This document shows, one piece after another, positions 24,591-33,670 of a DNA stretch of 64,000 nt. Location: contig NZ_JAYFUM010000026.1 of assembly GCF_034929435.1 (NCBI RefSeq), positions 1-64,000 on the forward strand. Reading direction: 5' to 3'. The notes beneath the pieces were generated by a model that ran no database searches, was not told where the DNA came from, and saw only the letters and a program-made list of their open reading frames with translations. Source of the DNA: Arcicella rigui. Lineage in GTDB: Bacteria; Bacteroidota; Bacteroidia; Cytophagales; Spirosomataceae. Position numbers and translations under genes: made by a program. The number at the start of each line of letters is the position of its first letter. Position 1 is the stretch's first letter.

Positions 24591-26672
24591 TTAATTAAGA
24601 GAAATATCATCAAACAAATAAGTGAAATTGGCAGTACCGTCGCCCATAATGCCTAAATCAAAAATCAAGACTACTTTTTGATATGATTTACCAGCATTGA
24701 TAGCACTGAAATCAAAAGTCAGTTCTTCCCAAGCGTTGGCTTTTGTAGTAGTAACTTCTTTTTCAAAACTGATACCTCCGTCTGTAAGATTTTCTACTTT
24801 CAATAATACCTTCGCTCCTACTCTTGGCGAAAACACTTTCATTTTAAAAGTCTTTTTCGATGAAAAATCAATCGGATTATCTAAAGTAAGGAATGAACCT
24901 CCCCAAGGCTGTCCTGCGTTTTTCACCATCTGAGCTACTTTTGAAGAAGTATTAATACCACTTAATTTCGGGTTGTCGATAACTGTAACACTTCCGCCAT
25001 CAAAATTCAAAAATTCATACTTCAAACTTGCTGATTCAAAACTTAAAGGAAGTGCCAAAGTATTGTTGGTGGTTGTTGCAGTTGCCAATTGTACATCGTC
25101 CCAATAAAATACTTTGCCGTTGCCTGCCGTTCCGAAGTCGAAGAAAATAGAGGCTTTTTGATAAGTATTGGCTAAATTCAAAGCACTTGTTCCTGTGGCT
25201 TGTTTTGAAAAATCAAATACCAATTCTTCCCAAGCTTTTGCAGACTTAGTCAGTACTTCTGTTTCTACCGAAATATTCGGATTGGCACGGTCTTCAATTT
25301 TTAATCTAATAGGAATACCTGCCGCTGGCGAATATACTTTGATACTCATTTTAGGATTCGCAGCCGTCAATTTTATTGCCGATGCAAAACCGTCTGGCGT
25401 TCCAATTGTCGTTCCTGCCCAAGTTTCAGCACCTGCTGGTTTGGTGGTTATTTTTACTTTATTGCTACTGTTTGTAGGGTCTGTTCCGTCGATAGTACTG
25501 TTATTTCCAAAATCCGTTACGGTATAATTTACGCCTGATTCATCAAAAGTAACAGGTAAATTAATTTGCGAAAGCACGGATACTTTGCCCAATTTGATGT
25601 CATCAAAATAGAAAGTAAAGTTATTTGAGCCATCGCCCATTGTTCCTAAATCAAAAATCAACACGATATTTTGATAAGTATTGCTGGTATTAATTGCCGA
25701 ATAATCGAAGGTTAAAGTTTCCCATTCGTTAGCTTTGGTAGTGGCTACTTCTTTTTCAAAATTCAATGCACCGTTTGAAGCATTTTCTACTTTTAATAAT
25801 ACTTTCGCTCCTACTCTTGGAGAAAGTACTTTCATCGTAAAGGTTTTATTGACTGAAAAATCCATCGAACCGCCCAAAGTAATTAAGCTACCTCCCCAAG
25901 GCTGACCTGCATTTTTAACCATTTTACCCACTTTAGCAGAAGTATTGATGCCTCCTGATTTTGGATTACTCACAACCGTTACATTTCCACCGTCAAAATT
26001 GCTGAAAGTATAAGTTTGTCCTGCTGTTTCAAAATCTAAAGGTAATAATACTGGATTCACGAGTACCATGGTTTTGCTTACTTCTGCCGTGGCAATTCCT
26101 CCGCCTACTGCTACTACTTTAATAGTATAATTACCCGCAGTGGCATAAACGTGACTAATAGTTTCGCCTTCTAAAAACGACTGCGGTACTTCTTTATCTA
26201 CATCGCCAAAATAGACTTTGAAAACCGTTTCGTTGGTAGCTTTTGCAGTCACATTTACTTTCAATGGATTTGCTGGGTCGATAGTAGTAGTTACTTCTAA
26301 ATTTTCTGGTCCTTTAAATGAAACCGTTAATTGCTGTGTAGCTTCACTGGTTTTTCCAGTAACACTTTTGCCTACAATTTTTACATTATAAACCCCTTCG
26401 GCATATTTATGCTTGATACTTCCGCCCGACTCTACGGTTACGGGCGTAGCAGTGGCATCGCCAAAGTAAATATCAAAAGTAGCAACGCCTTCGCCATTGG
26501 GCGTGATAGTTACCAAACCGGTATTGTCTTGTGTAATATCAAATAATGCCGAAAGTTTGGCAGGTGCTGAGGCACTTTCTATAAAAGATATGTCGTCGTA
26601 AATCTTGCCATTACAGCCGAGCATAACAGCCAAGCAAGCGACGATTGAAAATATTTTATGTATTGTTTTCAT
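24591..26672 (-). CDS. Surface glycan-binding lipoprotein with three repeated carbohydrate-binding-like modules
   Basis: A 693-residue lipoprotein (lipobox VMLGC, C20) in the SusE/SGBP position directly after SusD. Two PKD-like domains (about 35-200) act as spacers. Then come three homologous ~150-residue beta-sandwich modules at about 205-360, 370-530 and 540-693. Each ends in a strand set of the type KANEWETLTFDYSAIN and FYFDDIKL. Modules 1 and 3 are nearly identical (shared MVKNAGQPWGGS and FSPRVGAKVLLKVEN-like strings), while module 2 is diverged. The fold resembles CBM-type modules seen beside GH16 laminarinases. Its likely role is to hold the glucan chain at the surface for SusCD and GH16. 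Confidence 0.8.
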   Translation of the reverse strand: MKTIHKIFSIVACLAVMLGCNGKIYDDISFIESASAPAKLSALFDITQDNTGLVTITPNGEGVATFDIYFGDATATPVTVESGGSIKHKYAEGVYNVKIVGKSVTGKTSEATQQLTVSFKGPENLEVTTTIDPANPLKVNVTAKATNETVFKVYFGDVDKEVPQSFLEGETISHVYATAGNYTIKVVAVGGGIATAEVSKTMVLVNPVLLPLDFETAGQTYTFSNFDGGNVTVVSNPKSGGINTSAKVGKMVKNAGQPWGGSLITLGGSMDFSVNKTFTMKVLSPRVGAKVLLKVENASNGALNFEKEVATTKANEWETLTFDYSAINTSNTYQNIVLIFDLGTMGDGSNNFTFYFDDIKLGKVSVLSQINLPVTFDESGVNYTVTDFGNNSTIDGTDPTNSSNKVKITTKPAGAETWAGTTIGTPDGFASAIKLTAANPKMSIKVYSPAAGIPIRLKIEDRANPNISVETEVLTKSAKAWEELVFDFSKQATGTSALNLANTYQKASIFFDFGTAGNGKVFYWDDVQLATATTTNNTLALPLSFESASLKYEFLNFDGGSVTVIDNPKLSGINTSSKVAQMVKNAGQPWGGSFLTLDNPIDFSSKKTFKMKVFSPRVGAKVLLKVENLTDGGISFEKEVTTTKANAWEELTFDFSAINAGKSYQKVVLIFDLGIMGDGTANFTYLFDDISLN

Positions 26673-26716
26673 AAGAATTTCTTTTGGGATTTTGAGCGAA
26701 TAAACTCGCTTTGTAC

Positions 26717-28216
26717 TTAATAACCAGCATTTTGCGTTAAACCAGACACATCAATTTCTGTCTGTGGAATCGGGAACACTTCGTTTTTCCCTGCTACAAA
26801 ACCTTTTAGTTTACTGCTGGCTTGTCCTGTTCTTACTAAATCAAAAAAGCGGTCGCCTTCCATGCCAAGCTCCAATCTACGTTCTGCCCAAATCGCTTCT
26901 TTCAAAGTATTTCCTGTGGCAGCAATGTTATGATTATTGTCGCCAAATGCTCTTTGACGTACTTTATTCAAATAAATTTGAGCCGTTGCATCATCAGGAC
27001 TTGCCTTTCTATTCAAAGCTTCGGCATACATCAAATAAACATCCGCCAAACGAATGATTCGCTGATTATTCAAATAATTCAATTCTATTTGTCCGCTACT
27101 TTCGCCTTTTCTTGGCAAGTATTTTTGGTTGTATAAACCTGTATTTTTAAAAGGAGCTACTTGATAAGTAATGCCAAAATTGGGGTTTGCTGCTTTGTAA
27201 GCCTCGATGTCTAAACAAGTAACATCTTTTCTTTTATCGCCATCGGTGTAAGCTTTGGCTAAATCTTGAGTTGGCAAATTCGTACTCCAACCAGCCGCAT
27301 AAGGACTCGAACCTGTCAGCCCTCTGATACCGCACTGTTGTACTGCATAATTTCCTTGTCCTCTCGTAACGCCGCCCCAGTTGTAATAAGGAGAAGCATT
27401 TGAATATTGAATTTCAAAAACTGATTCAGCACCATTTTCACCAGACTGCAAGAAAATTTCACCAAAGTTCGCTACCAAAGAAAATGGCCCATCTACAACA
27501 CTTTTGAGTACAGGAACAGCCTCAGCAAATTTGTTTTGATACAAATACACTTTGCCCAAAAGTGCCTGAGCAGCATATTTTGTGATTCTTCCATTCTTAG
27601 GATTTGCCGTAGTCAATGAAGCAATTGCTGTCGTTAAATCTTTTTCAATTTGGGCATATACTTCTGCTTTTGTGGCTTGTTTCAAGGTTTTTGAATCTGC
27701 AATCCCTAATTTTTTTTCAGTAAATAAAGGTACATTTCCGAATACTTTTACCAAGTTGAAATAGTAATAAGCTCTTAGAAAAGCGATTTCTCCATAAAGT
27801 GCGTCTTTGCCCGAAAATGCAATTACTTCGCCTGCTGGGTTGGCATCTTTGTACTGAAACAAATAGTTGGCACGGTTGATGCCTTCATAAGAAGCTTTCC
27901 AGATTTCTGCCAACGTACCGTTTTGAGCCGTCAGCGTAAAATCGTCAATATTCTGCAAATCAAGCACATCAGAGGCATTTTCGCCACCCGCCACCGCATT
28001 ATCAGAAGCGATGTCGCCGATAGGAACTACTTGATTGAGCCATTGCATTGGCGTATAAACGCTTACCGCCATACTTTGGTAATCTGCTTCCGACTTCAAA
28101 TAATCTTGGTCGGTTACTTTATAATCATCTTTGGGGCTGTAATCAACCCATTCGCTACAACTGGCAAAAGTCAAAGCCAATAGCACAAAGCCGAGAATGT
28201 TTTTTATGTTTTTCAT
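26717..28216 (-). CDS. SusD/RagB family nutrient-binding outer membrane lipoprotein
   Basis: A 499-residue SusD-like protein that caps the SusC channel and binds glycan. The lipobox is LTFASC (C20). SusD marks include the N-terminal YLKSEADYQSMAVSVYTPMQ, the TPR-forming segments GEIAFLRAYYYFNLVKVFGN and AQALLGKVYLYQNKFAEAVP, and the C-terminal RLADVYLMYAEALNR plus ERRLELGMEGDRFFDLVRTG, which are near-invariant in the family. It lies between SusC (upstream; the gap is filled with repeats, 28240-28445) and the surface glycan-binding protein. The final residues (TEIDVSGLTQNAGY) match the usual SusD tail with its closing N-P/A-G-Y. Confidence 0.92.
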   Translation of the reverse strand: MKNIKNILGFVLLALTFASCSEWVDYSPKDDYKVTDQDYLKSEADYQSMAVSVYTPMQWLNQVVPIGDIASDNAVAGGENASDVLDLQNIDDFTLTAQNGTLAEIWKASYEGINRANYLFQYKDANPAGEVIAFSGKDALYGEIAFLRAYYYFNLVKVFGNVPLFTEKKLGIADSKTLKQATKAEVYAQIEKDLTTAIASLTTANPKNGRITKYAAQALLGKVYLYQNKFAEAVPVLKSVVDGPFSLVANFGEIFLQSGENGAESVFEIQYSNASPYYNWGGVTRGQGNYAVQQCGIRGLTGSSPYAAGWSTNLPTQDLAKAYTDGDKRKDVTCLDIEAYKAANPNFGITYQVAPFKNTGLYNQKYLPRKGESSGQIELNYLNNQRIIRLADVYLMYAEALNRKASPDDATAQIYLNKVRQRAFGDNNHNIAATGNTLKEAIWAERRLELGMEGDRFFDLVRTGQASSKLKGFVAGKNEVFPIPQTEIDVSGLTQNAGY

Positions 28217-28239
28217 TGATATTATTTTTTAATGCTGGA

Positions 28240-28445
28240 AAGCTTTAGGCTATGAGCTGTGAGCCTTGAGCTATGAGCATTTTCTATTAAAGCTACTATT
28301 ACAAAAATTTCTTTACTCAAAGCTTATGGCTGTGAGTTTTGAGTGGTGAGCTATGAGCTGTAAGCCTTGAGCAATGAGTATGTTTTATTTTCAAACTACA
28401 AATACAAAAAGCTCAAATCTCATAACTAAAGGCTTATAGCTTACG
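28240..28445. repeat. 21-nt-spaced GCTATGAG word repeats forming a long imperfect hairpin
   Basis: Between susC and susD lies a run of near-copies of GCTATGAGCTGTGAGCCTTGA spaced 21 bases apart (near 28249, 28270, 28330, 28351). The far end carries inverted forms (CTCATAACTAAAGGC, 28418-28432), which pair with GCTTTAGGCTATGAG at 28242-28256. The same word family recurs at 45526-45550 and 55282-55357. It could act as an intra-operon attenuator that lowers susD and downstream expression relative to susC, or as an mRNA stabiliser. Confidence 0.65.
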
Positions 28446-28451
28446 GCTATT

Positions 28452-31400
28452 TCAAAATTTCACATCCAAACCAAACGACCAAGTTCTTGCTTGTGGATAT
28501 ACCCCACGGTCAACACCAGTGTCTAAAACGCCACCCGGAATTTCTGGGTCGTAGCCAGAATATTTCGTGAAAGTAAAAGCATTTTTTACCTGTGCGTACA
28601 GACGAATTTTACTGATAATGCTATTGCGGAAAACCGATTTTGGCAAAGTATAGCCAATTTGTATATTCTTGATTTTCACGAAAGAACCATCTTCAACGTA
28701 GCGGTCAGAAACACGAATATTGCTGTTGGCATCTACAAAAGTAAAGCGAGGATTATTGGCATCGTTGGTTGTGCCTTCGCCCGTCCATCTACCCAAAACC
28801 GACCTTGCTTTGTTCGAGTAAATCGCATTTCTTTCATAGGCACGGTAAACATCATTACCCACCGAAGCATAAGTAAACATATTGAAATCAAGATTTTTGA
28901 AGCTCAAGCCCAAATTCCAACCCATCGTAAAATCTGGGAACGGATTGCCAATATTAGTTTTGTCTAAATCTGTAATTTGTCCGTCGCCATTCACATCTAC
29001 GAAACGAATATCGCCCGGTACTGCTCCCGTTTGTTTTGGAGCTTCAGCAATTTCTTGTGCGTTTTGAAACAAACCTGCTGTTTTGAAACCATAGAAATAC
29101 CCCGGAGCAAAACCCTGCTGAAAACGAGTAGCCGACTGCGACTGTCCGTTGAAGTAATAACCACCCGGAATAATCGCTGTACCGTCTGAATTGGTAGCGG
29201 TAACCAAATTTTTAGAAGTCGTGAAAGTAACATTGGTATTCACTTTCAAATCTTTTCCAATGGTAGTATTGTAGCCCAAATTCAAGTCGATACCGCTACT
29301 TTTGGTTGAACCAATATTAGCAGTTGGAGCAGCAGCCACACCTAAGTACAAGGAAATAGAAGGCGTAAATAATAAACCATCAACGGTTTTATCGAAGTAA
29401 TCAGCAGAAAGTGACCATTGATTATTGCCAAAACGTACATCAAAACCAATGTTTGATTGTATCTGTTTTTCCCAACGCAAAGTAGTATTTGAATATGACC
29501 CAACCGTAGAACCAGTCGTGAAATTATTTCCGAAAGTATAGCCATTACTGTTGGCATCGCCTGCATAACTTGGGCCGCCCGAAATAATACTTACATATTG
29601 TGGATTTACATTTTCGTTACCAATTGAACCATAACTTCCTCTGATTTTCAAATAATTTAAAAAATCAAGATGGTAGAAATCTTCATTTGAAACCACCCAA
29701 CCCAATGAACCAGCATAGAAATTTGCAAATTTATTGTCGATTCCGAAAGCATAAGAACCATCACGGCGAGCCGAAAAGGATACCAAGTACTTGTCTTTGT
29801 AGTCATAGTTTACTCGACCAAAATACGATAAATTCTTTCTAAAATATTGGCTATTTCCCATGTTTACGGCATTGGTATTGGTTGCCGAATTGATGCCCGT
29901 AGCCGAAGTAATGTCTGCAAAAGTCCAAGAATTAAATGGCACATCCTGACGAGAACCATTAATTTCATCTCCTGCTACTTTTGACAGTGAAAAACCTGCC
30001 ACAGTTTCAAAATTGTGAACAGCATTTACTTTAAAATTATAAGTAGCGTAGTTTTCAAAAGTGAAAGTATTGTCTGTTCTTTTCGATTCATAAACGCTAT
30101 TATGACGGTCGGTAACGGTTGAGCCGTCGGCATTCATTGTATTTTCTACGTTGAGTGGGCCGTAAAAAACCAAAGGCGTAAATGATTTAAAAGTATTGTT
30201 CCAATTGGTATAACCAAAACGAGAAAACAAAGTCAAGTTTTTGATTACTTCATATTGCAACTCTAATTTTCCGTAAAATTTATTGCCATTACTCTGGTTA
30301 TAATTGTTCTCTAATTTGGTTAGAGGATTAAATATTTCAGAAAGTAATAAATTACTGAATCCGTATTTTCCCACGGTATTGGGTACTGTATTCAACACCG
30401 AAACCGTTGGGTCGAAATTCAAGGCACTACCAATAATAGAATTAAAGGAGTTTTCTTGCACGCCTACACTTTTGATATTGACATAACTGGTATTGGCAAG
30501 GAATTTTAATTTAGGAGCAATATTAAAAACCAAGTTTGTGGTAAAGTTCAAACGGTTAAAATTGGAGTGGTCGCCTCCGCCTACGATACCGTCTTGCCCC
30601 AAATATCCACCCGAAAGAAAATACTGTACATTTTCGCTACCGCCTTTTACCGATACATTGTGCGATTGCAAAGGAGCATCTTTGAATACTTGTTTCTGCC
30701 AGTCTGTACCAACGCCCAATTTTGATAAATCCTTAAAAAGAATTCCACCACCAGAAACAGTACTTCCTTCGTTCAAAATCGCAGCGTACTCGGTGGCATT
30801 CAACACCCCGATGGTTCTCATTACTTGTTGTACACCATAATTGCTACTGTACGAAATCTCCGCTTTTTGATTTTTCGCTCCGCTTTTGGTTGTTACCACA
30901 ATTACGCCATTACCGCCTTTTACACCATAAATAGCCGTAGTAGCGGCATCTTTCAACACGTTGATAGATTCAATATCGCCAGAATTGATGGAATTCAAAT
31001 CGTTCAAAGTTTGTGGTACTCCATCAATAATTACCACGGGGTCTGTTCCCGAAAAAGAAGGAATCCCACGAATCAACACCGTAGGTTTTGAACCGGGCGA
31101 ACCATTTGAAATCACCGTAACGCCCGAAGCACGTCCTTGCAAAGCATCTTCTGGTCTTACAGGTCTTAATTTTTCAATGTCCGCTCCTTTTACGGTTGAA
31201 ATCGCACCCGAAACATTCGTTACTTTTTGCGTACCATAACCTACTACCACTACTTCGTTGAGGTTTTTGGTATCGGCAACTAAAGTAATATTGATAACAA
31301 AACGATTACCAACCGTAATTTCCTGACGGTCGTAACCTACTGAACTAATGATTAATACCGATTTTTCACTGGGAACAGTTAGGGTAAAATTTCCTTTGCC

Positions 31401-31925
31401 GTCGGTAGTTGTTCCTAAAGTAGTGCCTTTGATGGCAATACTTACACCTGCTATGGCTTCGCCTGTTTCGGCATCTGTGATTTTCCCTTTGATATTTTGT
31501 TCAACGCTCGTAATATCAAAATCTGCCATTCCTTCGATTTCGAGGGCGGAGGAACTTTTGGGCGTGGCTCTTTTGAGCAATATTTTTCGTCCAACTACTT
31601 CATAATTAATTTTTAGAGGTTGCAGTAATTCCGCCAAAACCGTAGAGAGTTTTTCTTTGTTGGCAACAATACTTACTTTACGGCTCGCCATAATCAACTG
31701 CGGGCTGTACATAAATTTTACGTGTGCCTCGGTTTCTATCTGCTCAAGAACTTTCTCGACTTCTTGAAGATTGCTATTGATACTCACCTTTTGGTCGAGT
31801 ATTTCTTGTGCATTCGTAGTGGCAGCATTGGCAAACGAAATACACAAAAAAGTAATAATGGTCTGGAATAAACTGATTCGCATGATCTTAATCGGAATCT
31901 TGTTAAATTGTCGATTTTTTGACAT
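28452..31925 (-). CDS. SusC/RagA TonB-linked outer membrane transporter with STN domain
   Basis: A 1157-residue TonB-dependent transporter that imports oligosaccharides captured by SusD. After the signal peptide (to about 39, ISFANAATTNAQ) comes a secretin/TonB short N-terminal (STN) domain (about 48-105, VEKVLEQIETEAHVKFMYSP). STN is the domain that signals to a FecR anti-sigma factor. A carboxypeptidase-regulatory-like beta-sandwich follows (GKITDAETGEAIAGVSIAIK, about 145-225), then the TonB box/plug (EVVVVGYGTQKVTNVSGAIS, ALQGRASGV, IRGIPSF) and the beta-barrel, ending in WSFGLDVKF with C-terminal phenylalanine. The STN domain plus the adjacent FecR and sigma genes predict substrate-triggered autoregulation. 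Confidence 0.93.
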   Translation of the reverse strand: MSKNRQFNKIPIKIMRISLFQTIITFLCISFANAATTNAQEILDQKVSINSNLQEVEKVLEQIETEAHVKFMYSPQLIMASRKVSIVANKEKLSTVLAELLQPLKINYEVVGRKILLKRATPKSSSALEIEGMADFDITSVEQNIKGKITDAETGEAIAGVSIAIKGTTLGTTTDGKGNFTLTVPSEKSVLIISSVGYDRQEITVGNRFVINITLVADTKNLNEVVVVGYGTQKVTNVSGAISTVKGADIEKLRPVRPEDALQGRASGVTVISNGSPGSKPTVLIRGIPSFSGTDPVVIIDGVPQTLNDLNSINSGDIESINVLKDAATTAIYGVKGGNGVIVVTTKSGAKNQKAEISYSSNYGVQQVMRTIGVLNATEYAAILNEGSTVSGGGILFKDLSKLGVGTDWQKQVFKDAPLQSHNVSVKGGSENVQYFLSGGYLGQDGIVGGGDHSNFNRLNFTTNLVFNIAPKLKFLANTSYVNIKSVGVQENSFNSIIGSALNFDPTVSVLNTVPNTVGKYGFSNLLLSEIFNPLTKLENNYNQSNGNKFYGKLELQYEVIKNLTLFSRFGYTNWNNTFKSFTPLVFYGPLNVENTMNADGSTVTDRHNSVYESKRTDNTFTFENYATYNFKVNAVHNFETVAGFSLSKVAGDEINGSRQDVPFNSWTFADITSATGINSATNTNAVNMGNSQYFRKNLSYFGRVNYDYKDKYLVSFSARRDGSYAFGIDNKFANFYAGSLGWVVSNEDFYHLDFLNYLKIRGSYGSIGNENVNPQYVSIISGGPSYAGDANSNGYTFGNNFTTGSTVGSYSNTTLRWEKQIQSNIGFDVRFGNNQWSLSADYFDKTVDGLLFTPSISLYLGVAAAPTANIGSTKSSGIDLNLGYNTTIGKDLKVNTNVTFTTSKNLVTATNSDGTAIIPGGYYFNGQSQSATRFQQGFAPGYFYGFKTAGLFQNAQEIAEAPKQTGAVPGDIRFVDVNGDGQITDLDKTNIGNPFPDFTMGWNLGLSFKNLDFNMFTYASVGNDVYRAYERNAIYSNKARSVLGRWTGEGTTNDANNPRFTFVDANSNIRVSDRYVEDGSFVKIKNIQIGYTLPKSVFRNSIISKIRLYAQVKNAFTFTKYSGYDPEIPGGVLDTGVDRGVYPQARTWSFGLDVKF

Positions 31926-32135
31926 AATTTTGGATTGTTGGTTTGACGACTGACAAAAAGAATCCCCTCATCAATAAAATTGATGATTCAAAGCCTGAGA
32001 ACTTTTGGGGATGTTAGGTCGGTGATGTTGGTAGCATCATCGACTTTTTTTATGGCAATGTTTGAGGATTTTTTAAAATTGTTTTTGTTGTTTGATGTTT
32101 GTTTTTGGTTTTAAAAATTACGTTTTGAAAATCTT

Positions 32136-32162
32136 GCGTGACATAAAACATTTGTGTCACGC
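32136..32162. promoter_or_regulatory. Palindrome between fecR and susC
   Basis: GCGTGACA (32136-32143) pairs with TGTCACGC (32155-32162) over an 11-base AT-rich loop, 28 bases beyond the fecR stop and about 210 bases upstream of susC. It has no T-run. It may be a weak terminator for the sigma/fecR unit or a regulator-binding site for susC. The rest of 31926-32190 should hold the sigma-dependent susC promoter, which I cannot identify by eye. Confidence 0.5.
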
Positions 32163-32190
32163 TGTCTATTTAATTTGGTTATGGTGATAC

Positions 32191-33303
32191 TTAGTTACAG
32201 CCCTTGCCTTCTATAAAAATTTGTCCATCTTTTTCGGTATAAGTGGCTTCAATTACTTTACAGATAAGATTGATTTTTTCAAAAAGTGGCTCATCGCCCA
32301 ATTCTGCCGTGAGCTGGCAAGAAGCCATCAAGTTTTTATCATAAATAATCTCTATGCCATAAGATTTTTCTAAAGTGGCAAATACTTCATTCACAGGTAT
32401 TCTTTTGAAGACAAAATTCTCACGCTGAATACTTGGCAAAGCTACTATTTGTGGCACAGACAATATTTCTGGCTTGGCAAATTGCCATTTTGGACGAATA
32501 AAAGTGACTTGTTGATTGGGTAAAATCAAAATGCCTTGTAAATCTTTACGTTCTTTGTAGCTTTCTGACTTTGCATCTTTTTGAGTAAAAACCGATACTT
32601 TTCCTGATTTTACAAATACTTGTACATTTTTATCACTTTCAAAAGCTTTGATGGTAAAGCTTGTTCCTAATACTTTGGCTACTAATTCGTTGGCAAAAAC
32701 AAAAAATGGTTGATTGGCATTTTTGGCTACTTCAAAAAAAGCTTCACCCGAAAGTACTACTTGGCGTTTTTCGCCTGTGAATTTTTCGGGATAGCTTAAT
32801 TTACTTTTAGGTTGAAGAATAACCGTACTTCCATCCGACAAAGTAATAAGTTGAGTATGGTCTGAATTGTTTTCAGTTTCAATGATTCCATTTTTTTCAC
32901 TAATCTGTGCCACTGCTTCTTGATAAATCGGCGAATCATGCTTCGTGAATTTTGCATTAATCAACCAAGCAAAAGCCGCCACCAATAGCAACGAAGCCGC
33001 AATACTTAGTCTTCTGAACAAAGGAGTACGCCAAAAATCAACTTTAAGGATTTTTCTCTCTTCGGCAGCATCAACAATTTTGGCAACCGCCTCAGCGATT
33101 TCCTCCTCACTAATTTCGTCTTGTGCATTTCTTATTGCCAAAACTATATTTTTAGCCAATTGAATTTTTTCAGTTTGGTCTGGATTTTCAGCTAACCATT
33201 TTTCCCAGAAAGCACTTAATTCAGGCGAAGGATGAAGTATCCATTTCCTGAAATCAGTATCCAAAGCGAAATCATTGGCAGTATATTTTCTGTAATCTAA
33301 CAT
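32191..33303 (-). CDS. FecR family anti-sigma factor
   Basis: A 370-residue membrane protein that would hold the neighbouring ECF sigma inactive until SusC's STN domain signals. The N-terminal ~90 cytoplasmic residues contain FRKWILHPSPELSAFWEKWL, typical of Bacteroidota FecR proteins. A single membrane helix spans about 99-116 (LSIAASLLLVAAFAWLI). The periplasmic part has the FecR domain (TLSDGSTVILQPKSKLSYPE, then RQVVLSGEAFFEVAKNANQP, about 152-205) and a C-terminal DUF4974 domain (RIPVNEVFATLEKSYGIEI) ending in the SusC-contact region. It sits between the sigma gene and susC, all on the minus strand. Confidence 0.92.
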   Translation of the reverse strand: MLDYRKYTANDFALDTDFRKWILHPSPELSAFWEKWLAENPDQTEKIQLAKNIVLAIRNAQDEISEEEIAEAVAKIVDAAEERKILKVDFWRTPLFRRLSIAASLLLVAAFAWLINAKFTKHDSPIYQEAVAQISEKNGIIETENNSDHTQLITLSDGSTVILQPKSKLSYPEKFTGEKRQVVLSGEAFFEVAKNANQPFFVFANELVAKVLGTSFTIKAFESDKNVQVFVKSGKVSVFTQKDAKSESYKERKDLQGILILPNQQVTFIRPKWQFAKPEILSVPQIVALPSIQRENFVFKRIPVNEVFATLEKSYGIEIIYDKNLMASCQLTAELGDEPLFEKINLICKVIEATYTEKDGQIFIEGKGCN

Positions 33304-33394
33304 AGAAAGTTTTGCATTATTCTGTACTTATATAAAGAAATAGCCGATGGGTATGTTTACATACTCAGTTGAAGGAAGATTTTTTTTTGAAGTG

Positions 33395-33670
33395 GACTTG
33401 AGGACTTGAAGACTTGAGGACTATATGAATTGGAGACTTTAAGATTTAGGACTTTAGGACTCTGGATCTGAAGACTTTAGACTTAAAGATTAGAGCTATT
33501 GAAATTTAAAAGATGATAATACTTGTAATTTGATGGCAAAAAAACAAATACAAAGGTCAGAAGGCTTAAAGACCTAAAATCTTCAAATCCAGTATCCTAA
33601 AGTTCTAAAATCAAGAGTCATAAAGTCCAGAATCCTAAAGTCTTCAAGTCCATAATTCTAATTCCTAAAG
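33395..33670. repeat. GACTTTAGGACTT / AAGTCCTAAAGTC word repeats forming a long inverted repeat
   Basis: The gap between the ECF sigma and fecR genes is filled by variants of GGACTTGAAGACTTTAGG on the left (33395-33500) and by their inverse (TCCTAAAGTCTTCAAGTCC, for example 33629-33651) on the right (33540-33670). One well-matched pair is GACTTTAGGACTCTGGATCT near 33459 against its inverse near 33584-33600. The right end runs into the 3' end of the sigma gene. The same words occur before the TonB receptor at 45800-45850. It forms a very long imperfect hairpin in the transcript. Confidence 0.65.

Noticed and set aside
28659..31953. Many plus-strand ORFs of 60-119 codons across the susC gene
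   Set aside because: All are antisense to a continuous 1157-residue TonB transporter frame and show no recognisable domains.
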